From Actinospica acidithermotolerans (GTDB lineage: Bacteria > Actinomycetota > Actinomycetes > Streptomycetales > Catenulisporaceae), in the NCBI RefSeq assembly GCF_018139625.1, contig NZ_JAGSOH010000015.1, positions 23,292 through 87,291 of the forward strand: a stretch of DNA of 64,000 bases, given 5' to 3'. This document shows positions 8,560 to 17,840 of the stretch, piece by piece (the stretch's first letter is position 1; every line of letters starts with the position of its first letter). A program made the position numbers and the translations under genes. Under the pieces are notes generated by a model. The model did not search any database. It was not told where the DNA came from and saw nothing but the letters and a program-made list of their open reading frames with translations.

Positions 8560-10968
8560 TCACAGCTTCTGCAGCGGTGCGAAGGCGAGCACCAGCTTCC
8601 TGACTCCCTCGGATCCGAAGTCCACCGTCGCGTGCTCGCCGGTGCGGCCCTCGACGGAGACGACCGTCCCCAGTCCGTAGGTGTCGTGGATGACGCGGTC
8701 GCCGGGGGCGACGGAGATCGGCTCGCGGCCGAAGGCGCCGAGGGACTTGAAGCCGGTCTTGCGCGTCTTGCTGGCGGACGCGGTCAGCTGCGGGGTCTGG
8801 GTGCCGAACGCGGTGGAGCTCGGGGCGGGGGCCTCGCGCTCCCATTGGACCAGATCCTTCGGGACCTCGCTGACGAAGCGGCTCTCGGGGTTGTAGGCGG
8901 GGGCGCCCCAGGCGGAGCGGAGGACGGCGCGGCTGAAGTACAGGCGCTGGCGGGCCCGGGTGATACCCACGTAGGCGAGCCGGCGCTCCTCCTCCAGCTC
9001 CTGCGTGTTGCCGAGGGCGCGGGTGTGCGGGAAGACGCCCTCCTCCAGGCCGGTCAGGAAGACGACCGGGAACTCGAGGCCCTTGGCCGTGTGCAGCGTC
9101 ATCAGGGTGATGAGGCCGTCTTCGTGCTCGCCGGGGATCTGGTCGGCGTCGGCGACGAGGGCGACGCGCTCGAGGAAGCCGTCTATCCCCTCGTTGCCCT
9201 CGGTGCTCTCGTACTCGTGGGCGACGGCGACGAGCTCCTGGAGGTTCTCGGCGCGGCTCTCGTCCTGCGGGTCGGTGGACTCCTGCAGGTCGGCGAGGTA
9301 GCCGGTGCGCTCCAGGATCGCTTCGAGCACCTCGGCCGGGCCGGCGCCGTCCTCGACCTTCTCGCGCAGGCCGGCCATGAGCGCGGCGAATCCCTTGACG
9401 GCGTTGAGGGAGCGGGCGGCCATGCCGTAGGCCTCGTCGGCGCGGTCGACGGCCGCGCCGAAGGAGATGCGCTCGCGGTTGGCGAGCGCGTCGAGCATCG
9501 CCTCGGCGCGGTCGCCGATGCCGCGCTTGGGCACGTTGATGATGCGCTTCAGGGAGACGGAGTCGTCCGGGTTCGCCAGCGACCTGAGGTAGGCCAGGAC
9601 ATCCTTGACCTCCTTGCGCTCGTAGAAGCGCACGCCGCCGACCACGCGGTAGGGCAGGCCGACCCGGATGAAGCACTCCTCGAACGCGCGGGACTGCGCG
9701 TTGGTCCGGTAGAACACGGCCACGTCGCCGGGCTTGGCCAGCCCCTCGTCGGTGAGCCGGTCCACCTCGTTGGCGACGAAGGCGGCCTCGTCGTGCTCGG
9801 AGTCGGCGACGTAGCCGATGATCCGCTCGCCGGCGCCGGAGTCGGTCCACAGGTTCTTCGGCTTGCGGCCGCGGTTCTTCTCGATCACCGCGTTCGCGGC
9901 GGTCAGGATGGTCTGGGTGGAGCGGTAGTTCTGCTCAAGCAGGATCGTCTTGGCGTTCGGGTAGTCCGCCTCGAACTCGAGGATGTTGCGGATCGTGGCG
10001 CCGCGGAAGGCGTAGATCGACTGGTCCGCGTCGCCGACGACGCACAGCTCGGCGGGCGGGAGCTCGCCGTCCGCCGGGCCGACGAGTTCGCGGACCAGCA
10101 CGTACTGCGCGTGGTTGGTGTCCTGGTACTCGTCGACCAGCACGTGCCGGAAGCGGCGGCGGTAGCTCTCGGCGACGGCCGGGAACGCCTGGAAGAGGTT
10201 GACCGTCGTCATGATCAGGTCGTCGAAGTCCAGCGCCTTCGCCGCGATGAGCCGGTTCTGGTAGACGCCGTAGACCTCGGCGATCAGCTGCTCGCGGTCC
10301 GACTGCGCGGCGTCGCGCGCCGACTCGTGGTCGACCAGCTCGTTCTTGAGCGCGGAGACCGCGGCGAGCAGGCCGCGCGGCGGGTGCCGCTTGACGTCCA
10401 GGTCGAGGTCCCTGGCCACCTGCGTCATCAGCCGGCGCGAGTCGTCCGCGTCGTAGATGGTGAAGGAGGACGGCAGGCCCAGGTGCTCGTGCTCGCGGCG
10501 CAGGATGCGCACGCAGGCGGAGTGGAACGTGGAGACCCACATCATCCGGGCGCGCGGGCCGATCAGCGCCTCGACCCGCTCGCGCATCTCGGCGGCGGCC
10601 TTGTTGGTGAAGGTGATCGCCAGGATCTCGCCGGGGTGCACGCCGCGCTCGCCGAGCAGGTAGGCGATGCGGTTGGTGAGCACCCGGGTCTTGCCGGAGC
10701 CGGCGCCGGCGACGATGAGCAGCGGGGCGCCGCTGTGCACGACGGCCTCGCGCTGGGCCGGGTTGAGGCCGTCCAGCATCGCGGTCATGTCCCGCGCGGC
10801 GGCGGGCGCGAACGGCGGCGCCCCCGCAGACGACGGGGCCGGCAGATCGCCGCGCTCCTGCTCACGGGGCGCCGGGCGGCCGAGACCGGGCAGCGCGGAC
10901 TCCGCCCGGTGCCGCGCGGGGGCGGGAGGCTTGGGCAGATCGAACAGGGGGGTCTCGTAGCCGCTCAT
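8560..10968 (-). CDS. pcrA: ATP-dependent DNA helicase PcrA (UvrD family, superfamily 1)
   Basis: 802 residues from the ATG at 10968 (MSGYETPLFDLPKPP). It unwinds DNA 3' to 5' in repair and replication restart. All SF1A motifs are in order: motif I AGAGSGKTRVL, II DEYQDTNHAQ, III VGDADQSIYAFRGA, IV LEQNYRSTQTIL, V TLHTAKGLEFPVVFLTGLE and VI RRLAYVGITRARQRLY. The C-terminal Tudor-like fold typical of PcrA/UvrD, which can bind RNA polymerase, is present (GDRVIHDTYGLGTVV). The first 80 residues are a Pro/Ala-rich extension. Confidence 0.96.
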   Translation of the reverse strand: MSGYETPLFDLPKPPAPARHRAESALPGLGRPAPREQERGDLPAPSSAGAPPFAPAAARDMTAMLDGLNPAQREAVVHSGAPLLIVAGAGSGKTRVLTNRIAYLLGERGVHPGEILAITFTNKAAAEMRERVEALIGPRARMMWVSTFHSACVRILRREHEHLGLPSSFTIYDADDSRRLMTQVARDLDLDVKRHPPRGLLAAVSALKNELVDHESARDAAQSDREQLIAEVYGVYQNRLIAAKALDFDDLIMTTVNLFQAFPAVAESYRRRFRHVLVDEYQDTNHAQYVLVRELVGPADGELPPAELCVVGDADQSIYAFRGATIRNILEFEADYPNAKTILLEQNYRSTQTILTAANAVIEKNRGRKPKNLWTDSGAGERIIGYVADSEHDEAAFVANEVDRLTDEGLAKPGDVAVFYRTNAQSRAFEECFIRVGLPYRVVGGVRFYERKEVKDVLAYLRSLANPDDSVSLKRIINVPKRGIGDRAEAMLDALANRERISFGAAVDRADEAYGMAARSLNAVKGFAALMAGLREKVEDGAGPAEVLEAILERTGYLADLQESTDPQDESRAENLQELVAVAHEYESTEGNEGIDGFLERVALVADADQIPGEHEDGLITLMTLHTAKGLEFPVVFLTGLEEGVFPHTRALGNTQELEEERRLAYVGITRARQRLYFSRAVLRSAWGAPAYNPESRFVSEVPKDLVQWEREAPAPSSTAFGTQTPQLTASASKTRKTGFKSLGAFGREPISVAPGDRVIHDTYGLGTVVSVEGRTGEHATVDFGSEGVRKLVLAFAPLQKL

Positions 10969-11105
10969 CGCACCCGAGTGTAGAACCGTCCGCCGACAAC
11001 GGCCGGATCCGTGAGTTCGCTCACAGGCCGTGCGGGGGCGCACGGGGGCGGAGCGTGATTTGGATTACGGTTGAATAACGAGACGAGTCTGACCTCTGGA
11101 GACCG

Positions 11106-12056
11106 ATGAGCGAGCGAGACAACGCGCGGGAACCGCAGGACGACAGGAAGCCGCGACTGAATCTGACCACGAGTCAGGTCGCGGCTTCCGCGTTGGCGGC
11201 CTGCTGCGCCTCGGTCGTCGCCTCGTACCTCGGCGTGGCCGGCACGGTGATCGGCGCGGCGGTCGGCTCGATCGTGGCGACGACCGGCGCGGCGGTCTGG
11301 GCCCACCTGTTCCGCACGGGCGGGGACAAGATCAAGCAGACGCTGCTGGTGAACGGTCAGCTGATCGAGGTCGAGACGGACGCGGAGGATGCGAAGCGGG
11401 CGGAGAAGGCACAGCAGGCGGAGCGGGCGCGGGCCGGAGCGCAGGACGCAGGGCAGGCGGCGCGGCCGGTGCCGGCCGGACGTTTCTACAGCGCGGCGGC
11501 AGCGCCCGCGGTAGCGCTGTGGACGCCCAAGGAGGCCACGGCCGAGACCGAGGTCGTCCGGGACGAGACGAAGCTGATCCTGCCGCCCGGGGTGGACGCG
11601 GACCGGACCCGGCTGCTCACTCCGCCGGCGACCGGGGACGAGCCGAGCCCCGTGCGCCGCAACCGCCTCGCCCGGATCCTCAAGTACCGCAAGCCGATGG
11701 GCATAGCCGCGGCCATCCTCGCGGTCTTCAGCGTCTCGATCGTCGTCGGCATGTTCGCCGGCGCCCCGGTGCGCGACGCGGGCTCGAACACGACGCCCTC
11801 GACGACCACGACGACGACCGTGACCGAGACGACCCGGAAGGCGACCGGTGACGGCTCGTCAGCGTCGCCGGATTCCACGCAGTCGCAGGGATCCGAGGCC
11901 ACGTCATCGGCGTCGGCGTCCTCCTCAGGCTCGGCCTCGTCCTCACCCTCGGCGAGTTCCTCGGCGTCGCCCGGGGCCTCCGCGTCGGCCGGCTCCACGG
12001 GGACCGCGAGCGGTTCGCCTCAGGCCCAGGGCGCGACCAGCACCGGATCTCCCTGA
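11106..12056 (+). CDS. Membrane-anchored protein with Ser/Thr-rich tail, unknown function
   Basis: 316 residues. A Gly/Ala-rich hydrophobic region (about residues 22-62) looks like one or two glycine-zipper membrane helices. A charged cytoplasmic middle follows, with an Ala/Glu helix at residues 90-125. A second clear membrane helix lies at about 197-218 (AAAILAVFSVSIVVGMFAG), then an exported low-complexity tail of about 95 residues made almost only of Ser, Thr, Ala and Gly. No enzymatic motif is visible. It is divergent from pcrA with a shared 137-bp promoter region. The role is unknown. Confidence 0.8.
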   Translation: MSERDNAREPQDDRKPRLNLTTSQVAASALAACCASVVASYLGVAGTVIGAAVGSIVATTGAAVWAHLFRTGGDKIKQTLLVNGQLIEVETDAEDAKRAEKAQQAERARAGAQDAGQAARPVPAGRFYSAAAAPAVALWTPKEATAETEVVRDETKLILPPGVDADRTRLLTPPATGDEPSPVRRNRLARILKYRKPMGIAAAILAVFSVSIVVGMFAGAPVRDAGSNTTPSTTTTTTVTETTRKATGDGSSASPDSTQSQGSEATSSASASSSGSASSSPSASSSASPGASASAGSTGTASGSPQAQGATSTGSP

Positions 12057-12425
12057 ATTACCTCGACACACACCGTTGACCGGCGGATATCGGAGCGTGC
12101 ACACTATGCACGACTCATGAGAATGAGAACCCGACTTCTTGCCGACGCTCTGTCGGAAACCCTTCCTCCGCTTGGCGCATCACGAAACGGCTCGCATGCC
12201 GGTCCGTTTGGTCCGGTTCGCCCGACCGGCAAAACGGACAGAGCACGGCAGACTCCGACCATTCGCCACCGCCCGGCGGCCCGCGTACGGCCACGGTTCG
12301 ATCACGACGGGGGCAAAGAGAACTTAAAGAGCGGGGCCGAAAAATCGATGCCCCGCATGCACATGGCTAGAGTCCACAATCAGATAACCGCCCCACGCGG
12401 GGTCGCCAGACCCCCGGCGGATATC
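12057..12425. other. Non-coding upstream half of a 596-bp intergenic region
   Basis: No convincing gene is present. The stretch holds a large hairpin (12202-12239), a second small GC hairpin (arms gcgggg at 12331-12336 and ccccgc at 12351-12356) and a possible -10 TAGAGT at 12368-12373 with no good -35. The promoter of the riboswitch-controlled gene should lie in the last 100 bp. Confidence 0.5.
12202..12239 (+). terminator. Stem-loop, probable terminator after the Ser-rich membrane protein
   Basis: The outer arms are gtccgttt and aaacggac, with an inner stem ccggt/accgg around tcgcccg. It lies 145 bp after the preceding stop codon and has no long U tract, so it may also act as a processing or regulatory structure. 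Confidence 0.5.
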
Positions 12426-12640
12426 CGCGCCGAGTCCAATCGGCGGGGCCTCGAAGGGCCGTGCAGCGCGACTGCCGCGCGATACGGACCGCCGGGGAAC
12501 CGTCGCGGAGCCGGGGACCCACCCGCAGCACCGGGGTGAATCACCGCGCCCGACCGGATCGCACCCGCGACCCGCGAAGGCAAGGTGTAGGGCGAACACT
12601 TCCCGCCCGAACCCGTCAGCTAACCCGGTAGGCGCCACCG
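12426..12640 (+). promoter_or_regulatory. c-di-AMP (ydaO-yuaA) riboswitch
   Basis: The leader contains the ordered conserved blocks of the actinobacterial ydaO class: GCCGAGTCCAAT, CCGGGGAACC, GAGCCGGGGACCCA, GGGGTGAATC, GTAGGGCGA, CTTCCCGCCCGAACCC, GTCAGCTAACC and GGTAGGCG. These blocks form the two pseudo-symmetric c-di-AMP pockets in known structures. It ends about 13 bp before the start codon of the NlpC/P60 hydrolase, as in streptomycetes, where such switches precede cell-wall hydrolase genes. In known members, c-di-AMP binding turns expression off. Confidence 0.92.
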
Positions 12641-12652
12641 GAAGAGGAACGC

Positions 12653-13666
12653 ATGCCGTCTCACCGCGCCCCGAAACTCTCGCCGCGCAAGGCGTCGGCC
12701 GTCGCCCTGGTGGGCGTCGCCGCCGGATCCACCCTCCTGATGCAGGGCAGCGCACACGCCGAGACCCTGTCGCAGGCCAAGGCCGACTACAACACCAAGA
12801 TGCAGCAGTCGGAGGTCGCGACCGAGGCCTACAACGCGGCGAACGAGCAGGCCGCGACGCTGCAGGCGAAGGTCAACAGCCTTCAGGCGCAGATCTCCAC
12901 CGCGACCGCCGAGATGAGCTCGCTGCAGCGCACGATGGGCCTGCAGGCCGCGCAGCAGTACGAGAACGCGGGCATGTCCTCGACCCTGGAGCTCGCCCTC
13001 GAGTCCAGCCCCGAGACCTACCTGAACAAGGCGCTGGCCAGCAACGAGATCTCGCAGAAGGAGGCGCAGCTGCTCAAGCAGCTGGCCACCGACAAGGCGC
13101 AGATCGCCGCCGACCAGAAGCTCGCGCAGACCGAGCTGGCCCAGCAGCAGGCGGCCGTGGCCACGGCGCAGAAGCAGAAGACCGCGGCCCTCGCCGCCGC
13201 CAGCCAGGCGAAGTCCGTGATCAGTACGCTGAGCGCGGCGCAGCAGGCCACGATCACCTCGGGCGGCGGCAGCACCACGAACACCGTCAAGGTGGTCGCG
13301 TCGAACTCCCGCGCCGCAACAGCCGTCGCGTACGCGGAGTCGAAGCTCGGCGACAGCTATGTCTACGCCGCCTCCGGGCCGAGCACGTTCGACTGCTCCG
13401 GCCTGACGATGGCCGCCTGGGCCGCCGCGGGCGTCACGCTGCCGCACAACGCCGCCGAGCAGATGAGCGTCACGCAGTCCGTCAGCGAGTCTCAGGCCCA
13501 GCCCGGCGACCTGGTCTTCTTCTACGACGGCCCCGGCTACGTCGGCCACGTCGGCATTTACCTGGGCAACGGCATGCTGATCGACGCCCCGCACACCGGA
13601 GCCTGGGTGCGCGAGATCTCCCTGAGCAACATAGGCATGCAGGTCGCCGGCTTCGGCCGCGTGTAG
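12653..13666 (+). CDS. Secreted NlpC/P60 peptidoglycan endopeptidase (RipA-like)
   Basis: 337 residues. A signal peptide of about 35 residues (KKASAVALVGVAAGSTLLMQG-like, cleavage near AHA-E) precedes a long Gln/Ala-rich coiled coil (about 40-200) and a C-terminal NlpC/P60 domain. Catalytic Cys is at about residue 248 (FDCSGLTMAAW) and His at about 299 (GHVGIYLGNG), with a third polar residue in the DAPH segment. The family cleaves D-Glu-diaminopimelate bonds in peptidoglycan stems, and the coiled coil usually restrains or localises the enzyme. Ribosome site GAGGA precedes the ATG. Expression should depend on the upstream c-di-AMP riboswitch. Confidence 0.95.
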   Translation: MPSHRAPKLSPRKASAVALVGVAAGSTLLMQGSAHAETLSQAKADYNTKMQQSEVATEAYNAANEQAATLQAKVNSLQAQISTATAEMSSLQRTMGLQAAQQYENAGMSSTLELALESSPETYLNKALASNEISQKEAQLLKQLATDKAQIAADQKLAQTELAQQQAAVATAQKQKTAALAAASQAKSVISTLSAAQQATITSGGGSTTNTVKVVASNSRAATAVAYAESKLGDSYVYAASGPSTFDCSGLTMAAWAAAGVTLPHNAAEQMSVTQSVSESQAQPGDLVFFYDGPGYVGHVGIYLGNGMLIDAPHTGAWVREISLSNIGMQVAGFGRV

Positions 13667-13909
13667 CCGCTCACCAGAACACCTCAGGCCATGTGACCTG
13701 GCGGCGTTCTCAACCCCCCTCCCCCTCGTGAGGACGCTGCCTTCCAGCGCCCGGATCGCCGGGGCCTTCGCGACCCGCAACCTCTCCCCCCTGTGCGGAT
13801 CGCGGAGCCCTACCCACCGGCGATCCGGGCGCTAATACCTCTGCCCGGGTGCCGCCGCCTCGGCGAGCCGGTCCGCGGAGACGATGCTGAATCAACCACC
13901 TGACACAGG

Positions 13910-16900
13910 CTACGCGGACTGGGGCGCGCCCTCCGAGCTCGCGTGCATGAAGCTGTTCCACAGCCGCGCGTAGGCGCCTTCGGCGGCGAGCAGGTCGTCG
14001 TGCGTGCCGTCCTCGACGATGAGGCCGCCGTCGAGCACGAGGATGCGGTCGGCGCGGGCGGCGGTGGTGAGCCGGTGCGCGACGACGAGGGTCGTGCGGG
14101 ATCGGGACACCTCGTCCATGGCGCGCGTGACGGCGGCCTCGCTGGCGAGGTCGAGGGCCGCGGTGGCCTCGTCGAGCAGCAGGATGTCCGGGTCCACGAG
14201 GTAGGCCCGGGCCAGCGCGAGCAGCTGCCGCTGACCGGCCGACAGGCTCCGCCCGCGCTCGCCGACCTGGTGCAGGTAGCCGCCGGAAAGCTTGGCGACC
14301 ATCTCGTGCGCGCCGACGGCCCGGGCCGCGGCCTCGATCTCGGCGTCGGACGCGCCGGGCCGGCCGTAGGCGATGGCCTCGGCGACCGTGCCCGGGAACA
14401 GGTACGCCTCCTGCGGGACGACGCCGAGCCGTCCGCGGTACTCGCTGAGGTCGTAATCGCGCAGGTCGACGCCGTCGACCAGCACCGCGCCCGAGGTCGG
14501 GTCGTAGTACCGGGCGACCATCTTGACCATGGTGGACTTGCCCGCGCCGGTCTCGCCGACCAGGGCCACGGTCGTGCCCGGGTCGATCACGACGTTGACG
14601 CCCGCCGCGTCCTCGCCGCGGCCGCCGAGCGCCGGGTTCGCGCTGGTCGTGTAGCCGAAGCGCAGGTCCCTGAACTCGATCAGCCCGGTCAGCCCGGTCA
14701 CCGGCGCCGGCTTCTCGCGCTCCGGCGTGTTCGTGCGCGTACGCAGCAGGTCGGTGATCCGGCGCAGGCCGACGGCCGCCTGCTGGTAGCTGTCGAACAC
14801 CTGCGAGAGGTTCTGCACCGGCGCGAAGAACATGTCCACGTACAGCAGGTACGCGATCAGCGCGCCCGCCGTCATCGAACCCTGATGGATCAGGTGGGCG
14901 CCGTAGACGATCGCGAACGCGGCGGTCAGGTCCGCCAGCAGCTGCACGAACGGGAAGTACGTGGCGATGTACTTCTGCGCCCTGAGCCGGGAGACGCGGT
15001 AGGCGTCGGTCTTGCCCGCGTAGCGCGTGCGGTTGACGCCCTCGCGGCGGAAGGCCTGGGTCACCCGCATGCCCGCGACGTTCTCCTGGAGGTCCGCGTT
15101 CACGGCGCTGATCCGGTCGCGCGCCTCGCTGTAGGCCTTCGAGGAGCGCCGCTTGAAGATCACCGTGGCCACGATCAGGATCGGGATCACCGCGAAGACC
15201 ACCAGCGACATCCGCCAGTTCACCACGATCAGCGCGCCGGCGATGCCGAAGAACGTCAGGATCGAGACGACCGTGGTGGACACGCCGTTCTGCAGGAACG
15301 TGGAGAGCGCGTCGATGTCCGAGGTCATCCGGGTCATCAGCCGCCCGGCCATCTCCTTCTCGTAGAAGTCGAGGCCGAGGCGCTGCAGGTGCGCGAAGGC
15401 CTTGAGCCGCAGCGTGTAGAGCAGCCGCTCGCCCATCCGGCCGGTGACCATCGTCTGGATCGCCTCGACGACCCAGTCCGCGAGCACGAGGCAGAATCCG
15501 ACGATCGCCATCGCGGCGATGACGTGGTACGCCGCGCCCTGGATGCCCTCGTCGACGCCGGTGCGGATCAGGGCCGGGATCGCCAGCGAGGCGAGCGCGT
15601 CGGCGCTCTCCAGGAGCAGGCCGAAGACGAGCACGACGAGGAAGGGCCGCAGCAGACGCTTGAGCGAGAACGCGTAGTCGGGCGCGGTGACGGCGGCCTT
15701 GTCCAGATCAGGCTTGTCGTTGGCCGGCGGCAGCGCCGCGACCTTGGCGAGCAGCTCCGGTGTGGCCGGGAGCGCGGCGATCATGTTGCGGCCGCCGCCA
15801 CCTCCGCCGCCTCCGCCGCCCTGCGGCACGCGGTTGGCCGCTGCTGCCGCCGCCTGCGCCGATTCGCTGTACTGCGGGAGCTTCGAGTGGTCCCACAGCG
15901 CCGGGGTGACGCCGTCGACCTGCACCATCGCGTTGTCGACCGGCAGTTCGCCGGCGTCCACGCCCTCGGCGTCGTCGCCCGGGCCGGACAGCAGCAGCCG
16001 GTAGAGCGGGCAGTCGCGCTCGAGCTCCTCGGCCGTGCCGACGGCGACCAGGCGGCCGTGGTCCAGTACCGCGATCCGGTCGGCGAGCTGCAGGGTGGAG
16101 CGGCGGTGGGCGATCAGGAGGGTCGTGCGGTTCTCCATCACGCGGTGCAGCGTCGCGTGTATCTCGGCCTCGGTGGCGGCGTCCACGGCCGAGGTCGCAT
16201 CGTCCAGCAGCAGGATCTGCGGGTCGGTGATCAGCGCTCGGGCGAGGGCGACCCGCTGGCGCTGGCCGCCGGAGAGGGTGAGGCCCTGCTCGCCGACGAC
16301 CGTGTCGTAGCCGTCCGGCAGCTCCTCGATGAAGCGGTCGGCCTCGGCGGCCCGCGCGGCGGCGCGGACCTGCTCGTCGGTGGCGTTCGGCGCGCCGTAG
16401 GCGATGTTCGCGCGCACGGAGTCGGAGAAGAGGAACGCCTCCTCCATGACCAGCCCGATCGACGCGCGCACCGACTCGGTCGTCACGTCGCGCAGGTCCT
16501 GGCCGCCGATGCGCACGCCGCCGCCCTGTGGGTCGTAGAAGCGCGGCAGCAGCATGGCGAGCGTGGACTTGCCGGAACCCGAGGTGCCGATCACCGCCAT
16601 CGTCTCGCCGTGCCGCACGCTCAGGTCCAGGCCGTGCAGCACCGGCTCGGAGGCGAGGTAGCCGAAGGTCACGTCGCGGAACTCGACGTCCAGCGCCTCG
16701 TGCGGGATCGAGCCCGCGCCGGGCCTGTCCTGGATGTCGGGCTTCGAATCGATGACCTCGAACACGCGGATGGCGCTGGCGCGGACCTGCTGGCCGAAGG
16801 TGATCAGCGTGGTGAGCATCCGGACCGGGCCGACGAACGCGGCCAGGTAGCTGGAGAAGGCGAAGAAGGTGCCGATGGTGATCTGGCCGTTCAGCGCCAT

Positions 16901-17707
16901 CCAGCCGCCGAGCGCCAGGATGCCGATCTGGCCGAGCGTCGGGATCGCGCCGAGCGTCGGGTTGTAGCGCGCCGTCAGCCGCACCTGCCGCATCCGCGCG
17001 GCGAACAGCGTGCTCGCGGCACGGTCGAGCTTGTCGACCTCCTGCCGCTCCTGGCCGAACCCCTTGACCACGCGCACGCCGGTGACGGCTGACTCGACCA
17101 CGCCGGCCAGCGCGCCGGTCTTCTGCTGCGAGTCCCACGTCGCCGGGAACAGCTTGCGCCGGGCCAGGATGTTCACCGCCAGCAGCCCCGGGCCGACGGC
17201 GAGGCCGACCAGCGTGAGCGCCGGGGACAGAAAGAGCATCGCGACGATCGAGCTGAAGAACATCAGGATCGTGCCGGCCATCATCGGGGCCATGCCGATC
17301 AGCTGGGACACCATGTTGATGTCGGAGGAGGAGCGGGAGACGATCTGCCCGGTCTCCAGGTTGTCCTGGCCGCGCCCGTCGAGCCGGGAGAGCGAGTCGA
17401 AGACCTCCGTGCGCAGGTCGTTCTGCACCTCGATGCCGATGGAGCCGCCGAGGTAGCGCCGGGTGCGCGAGACGACGAAGTTGAGCAGCGCGATGCCGAT
17501 CAGCGCGATCGCCCAGGGCAGCACCGGGCCCTTGCCGCTGATGATCACGCTGTCGATGATGCTGCGCTGGACCAGCGGCACCACGACGCCGATGCCGGCG
17601 ATCGCGACCGAGCTGGCCGAGGCGATCAGCACGATCTTCTTGTAACGCCAGATGTATCCGACCAGTCTCCGCAGCCAGGCGTCCTCGCTCTTCACCTTCG
17701 CGACCAC
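13910..17707 (-). CDS. Single-chain ABC exporter (TMD-NBD-TMD-NBD) with one degenerate ATP site
   Basis: 1265 residues, two ABC half-exporters fused in one chain. The first half has six membrane segments (about 20-310) and an NBD with Walker A GTSGSGKST (about 372), LSGGQ (about 478) and Walker B LLLDD (about 502), where Asp replaces the usual catalytic Glu. A linker with ten consecutive glycines follows (about 640). The second half has a TMD (about 690-980) and an NBD with GETGAGKST (about 1054), LSAGQ (about 1155) and an intact LLLDE (about 1177). The Asp of NBD1 and the altered LSAGQ of NBD2 belong to the same composite ATP site, as in heterodimeric drug exporters. The substrate is unknown. 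Confidence 0.95.
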   Translation of the reverse strand: MVAKVKSEDAWLRRLVGYIWRYKKIVLIASASSVAIAGIGVVVPLVQRSIIDSVIISGKGPVLPWAIALIGIALLNFVVSRTRRYLGGSIGIEVQNDLRTEVFDSLSRLDGRGQDNLETGQIVSRSSSDINMVSQLIGMAPMMAGTILMFFSSIVAMLFLSPALTLVGLAVGPGLLAVNILARRKLFPATWDSQQKTGALAGVVESAVTGVRVVKGFGQERQEVDKLDRAASTLFAARMRQVRLTARYNPTLGAIPTLGQIGILALGGWMALNGQITIGTFFAFSSYLAAFVGPVRMLTTLITFGQQVRASAIRVFEVIDSKPDIQDRPGAGSIPHEALDVEFRDVTFGYLASEPVLHGLDLSVRHGETMAVIGTSGSGKSTLAMLLPRFYDPQGGGVRIGGQDLRDVTTESVRASIGLVMEEAFLFSDSVRANIAYGAPNATDEQVRAAARAAEADRFIEELPDGYDTVVGEQGLTLSGGQRQRVALARALITDPQILLLDDATSAVDAATEAEIHATLHRVMENRTTLLIAHRRSTLQLADRIAVLDHGRLVAVGTAEELERDCPLYRLLLSGPGDDAEGVDAGELPVDNAMVQVDGVTPALWDHSKLPQYSESAQAAAAAANRVPQGGGGGGGGGGRNMIAALPATPELLAKVAALPPANDKPDLDKAAVTAPDYAFSLKRLLRPFLVVLVFGLLLESADALASLAIPALIRTGVDEGIQGAAYHVIAAMAIVGFCLVLADWVVEAIQTMVTGRMGERLLYTLRLKAFAHLQRLGLDFYEKEMAGRLMTRMTSDIDALSTFLQNGVSTTVVSILTFFGIAGALIVVNWRMSLVVFAVIPILIVATVIFKRRSSKAYSEARDRISAVNADLQENVAGMRVTQAFRREGVNRTRYAGKTDAYRVSRLRAQKYIATYFPFVQLLADLTAAFAIVYGAHLIHQGSMTAGALIAYLLYVDMFFAPVQNLSQVFDSYQQAAVGLRRITDLLRTRTNTPEREKPAPVTGLTGLIEFRDLRFGYTTSANPALGGRGEDAAGVNVVIDPGTTVALVGETGAGKSTMVKMVARYYDPTSGAVLVDGVDLRDYDLSEYRGRLGVVPQEAYLFPGTVAEAIAYGRPGASDAEIEAAARAVGAHEMVAKLSGGYLHQVGERGRSLSAGQRQLLALARAYLVDPDILLLDEATAALDLASEAAVTRAMDEVSRSRTTLVVAHRLTTAARADRILVLDGGLIVEDGTHDDLLAAEGAYARLWNSFMHASSEGAPQSA

Positions 17708-17840
17708 GGCGCCCCCTTCAGGTTCGGTTAATGCAGGCTCAGCATAAGTGAGACTACCTCATCAACGCCACTCGTTTGTCCCGCCGGATACAATCTGGTC
17801 TCAGCTTGGCGGTCGAAGGCGCAACGCGAGATGGGACGTC

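Noticed and set aside
8455..10983. An open frame of 842 codons on the plus strand opposite pcrA
   Set aside because: It is a mirror of the real gene caused by high GC at third positions. It has no recognisable domains and long runs of Asp, Gly, Val and Arg.
15787..15825. Poly-glycine run in the ABC exporter considered as a frameshift between two genes
   Set aside because: The frame is open on both sides, and both halves have complete motifs in one continuous frame.
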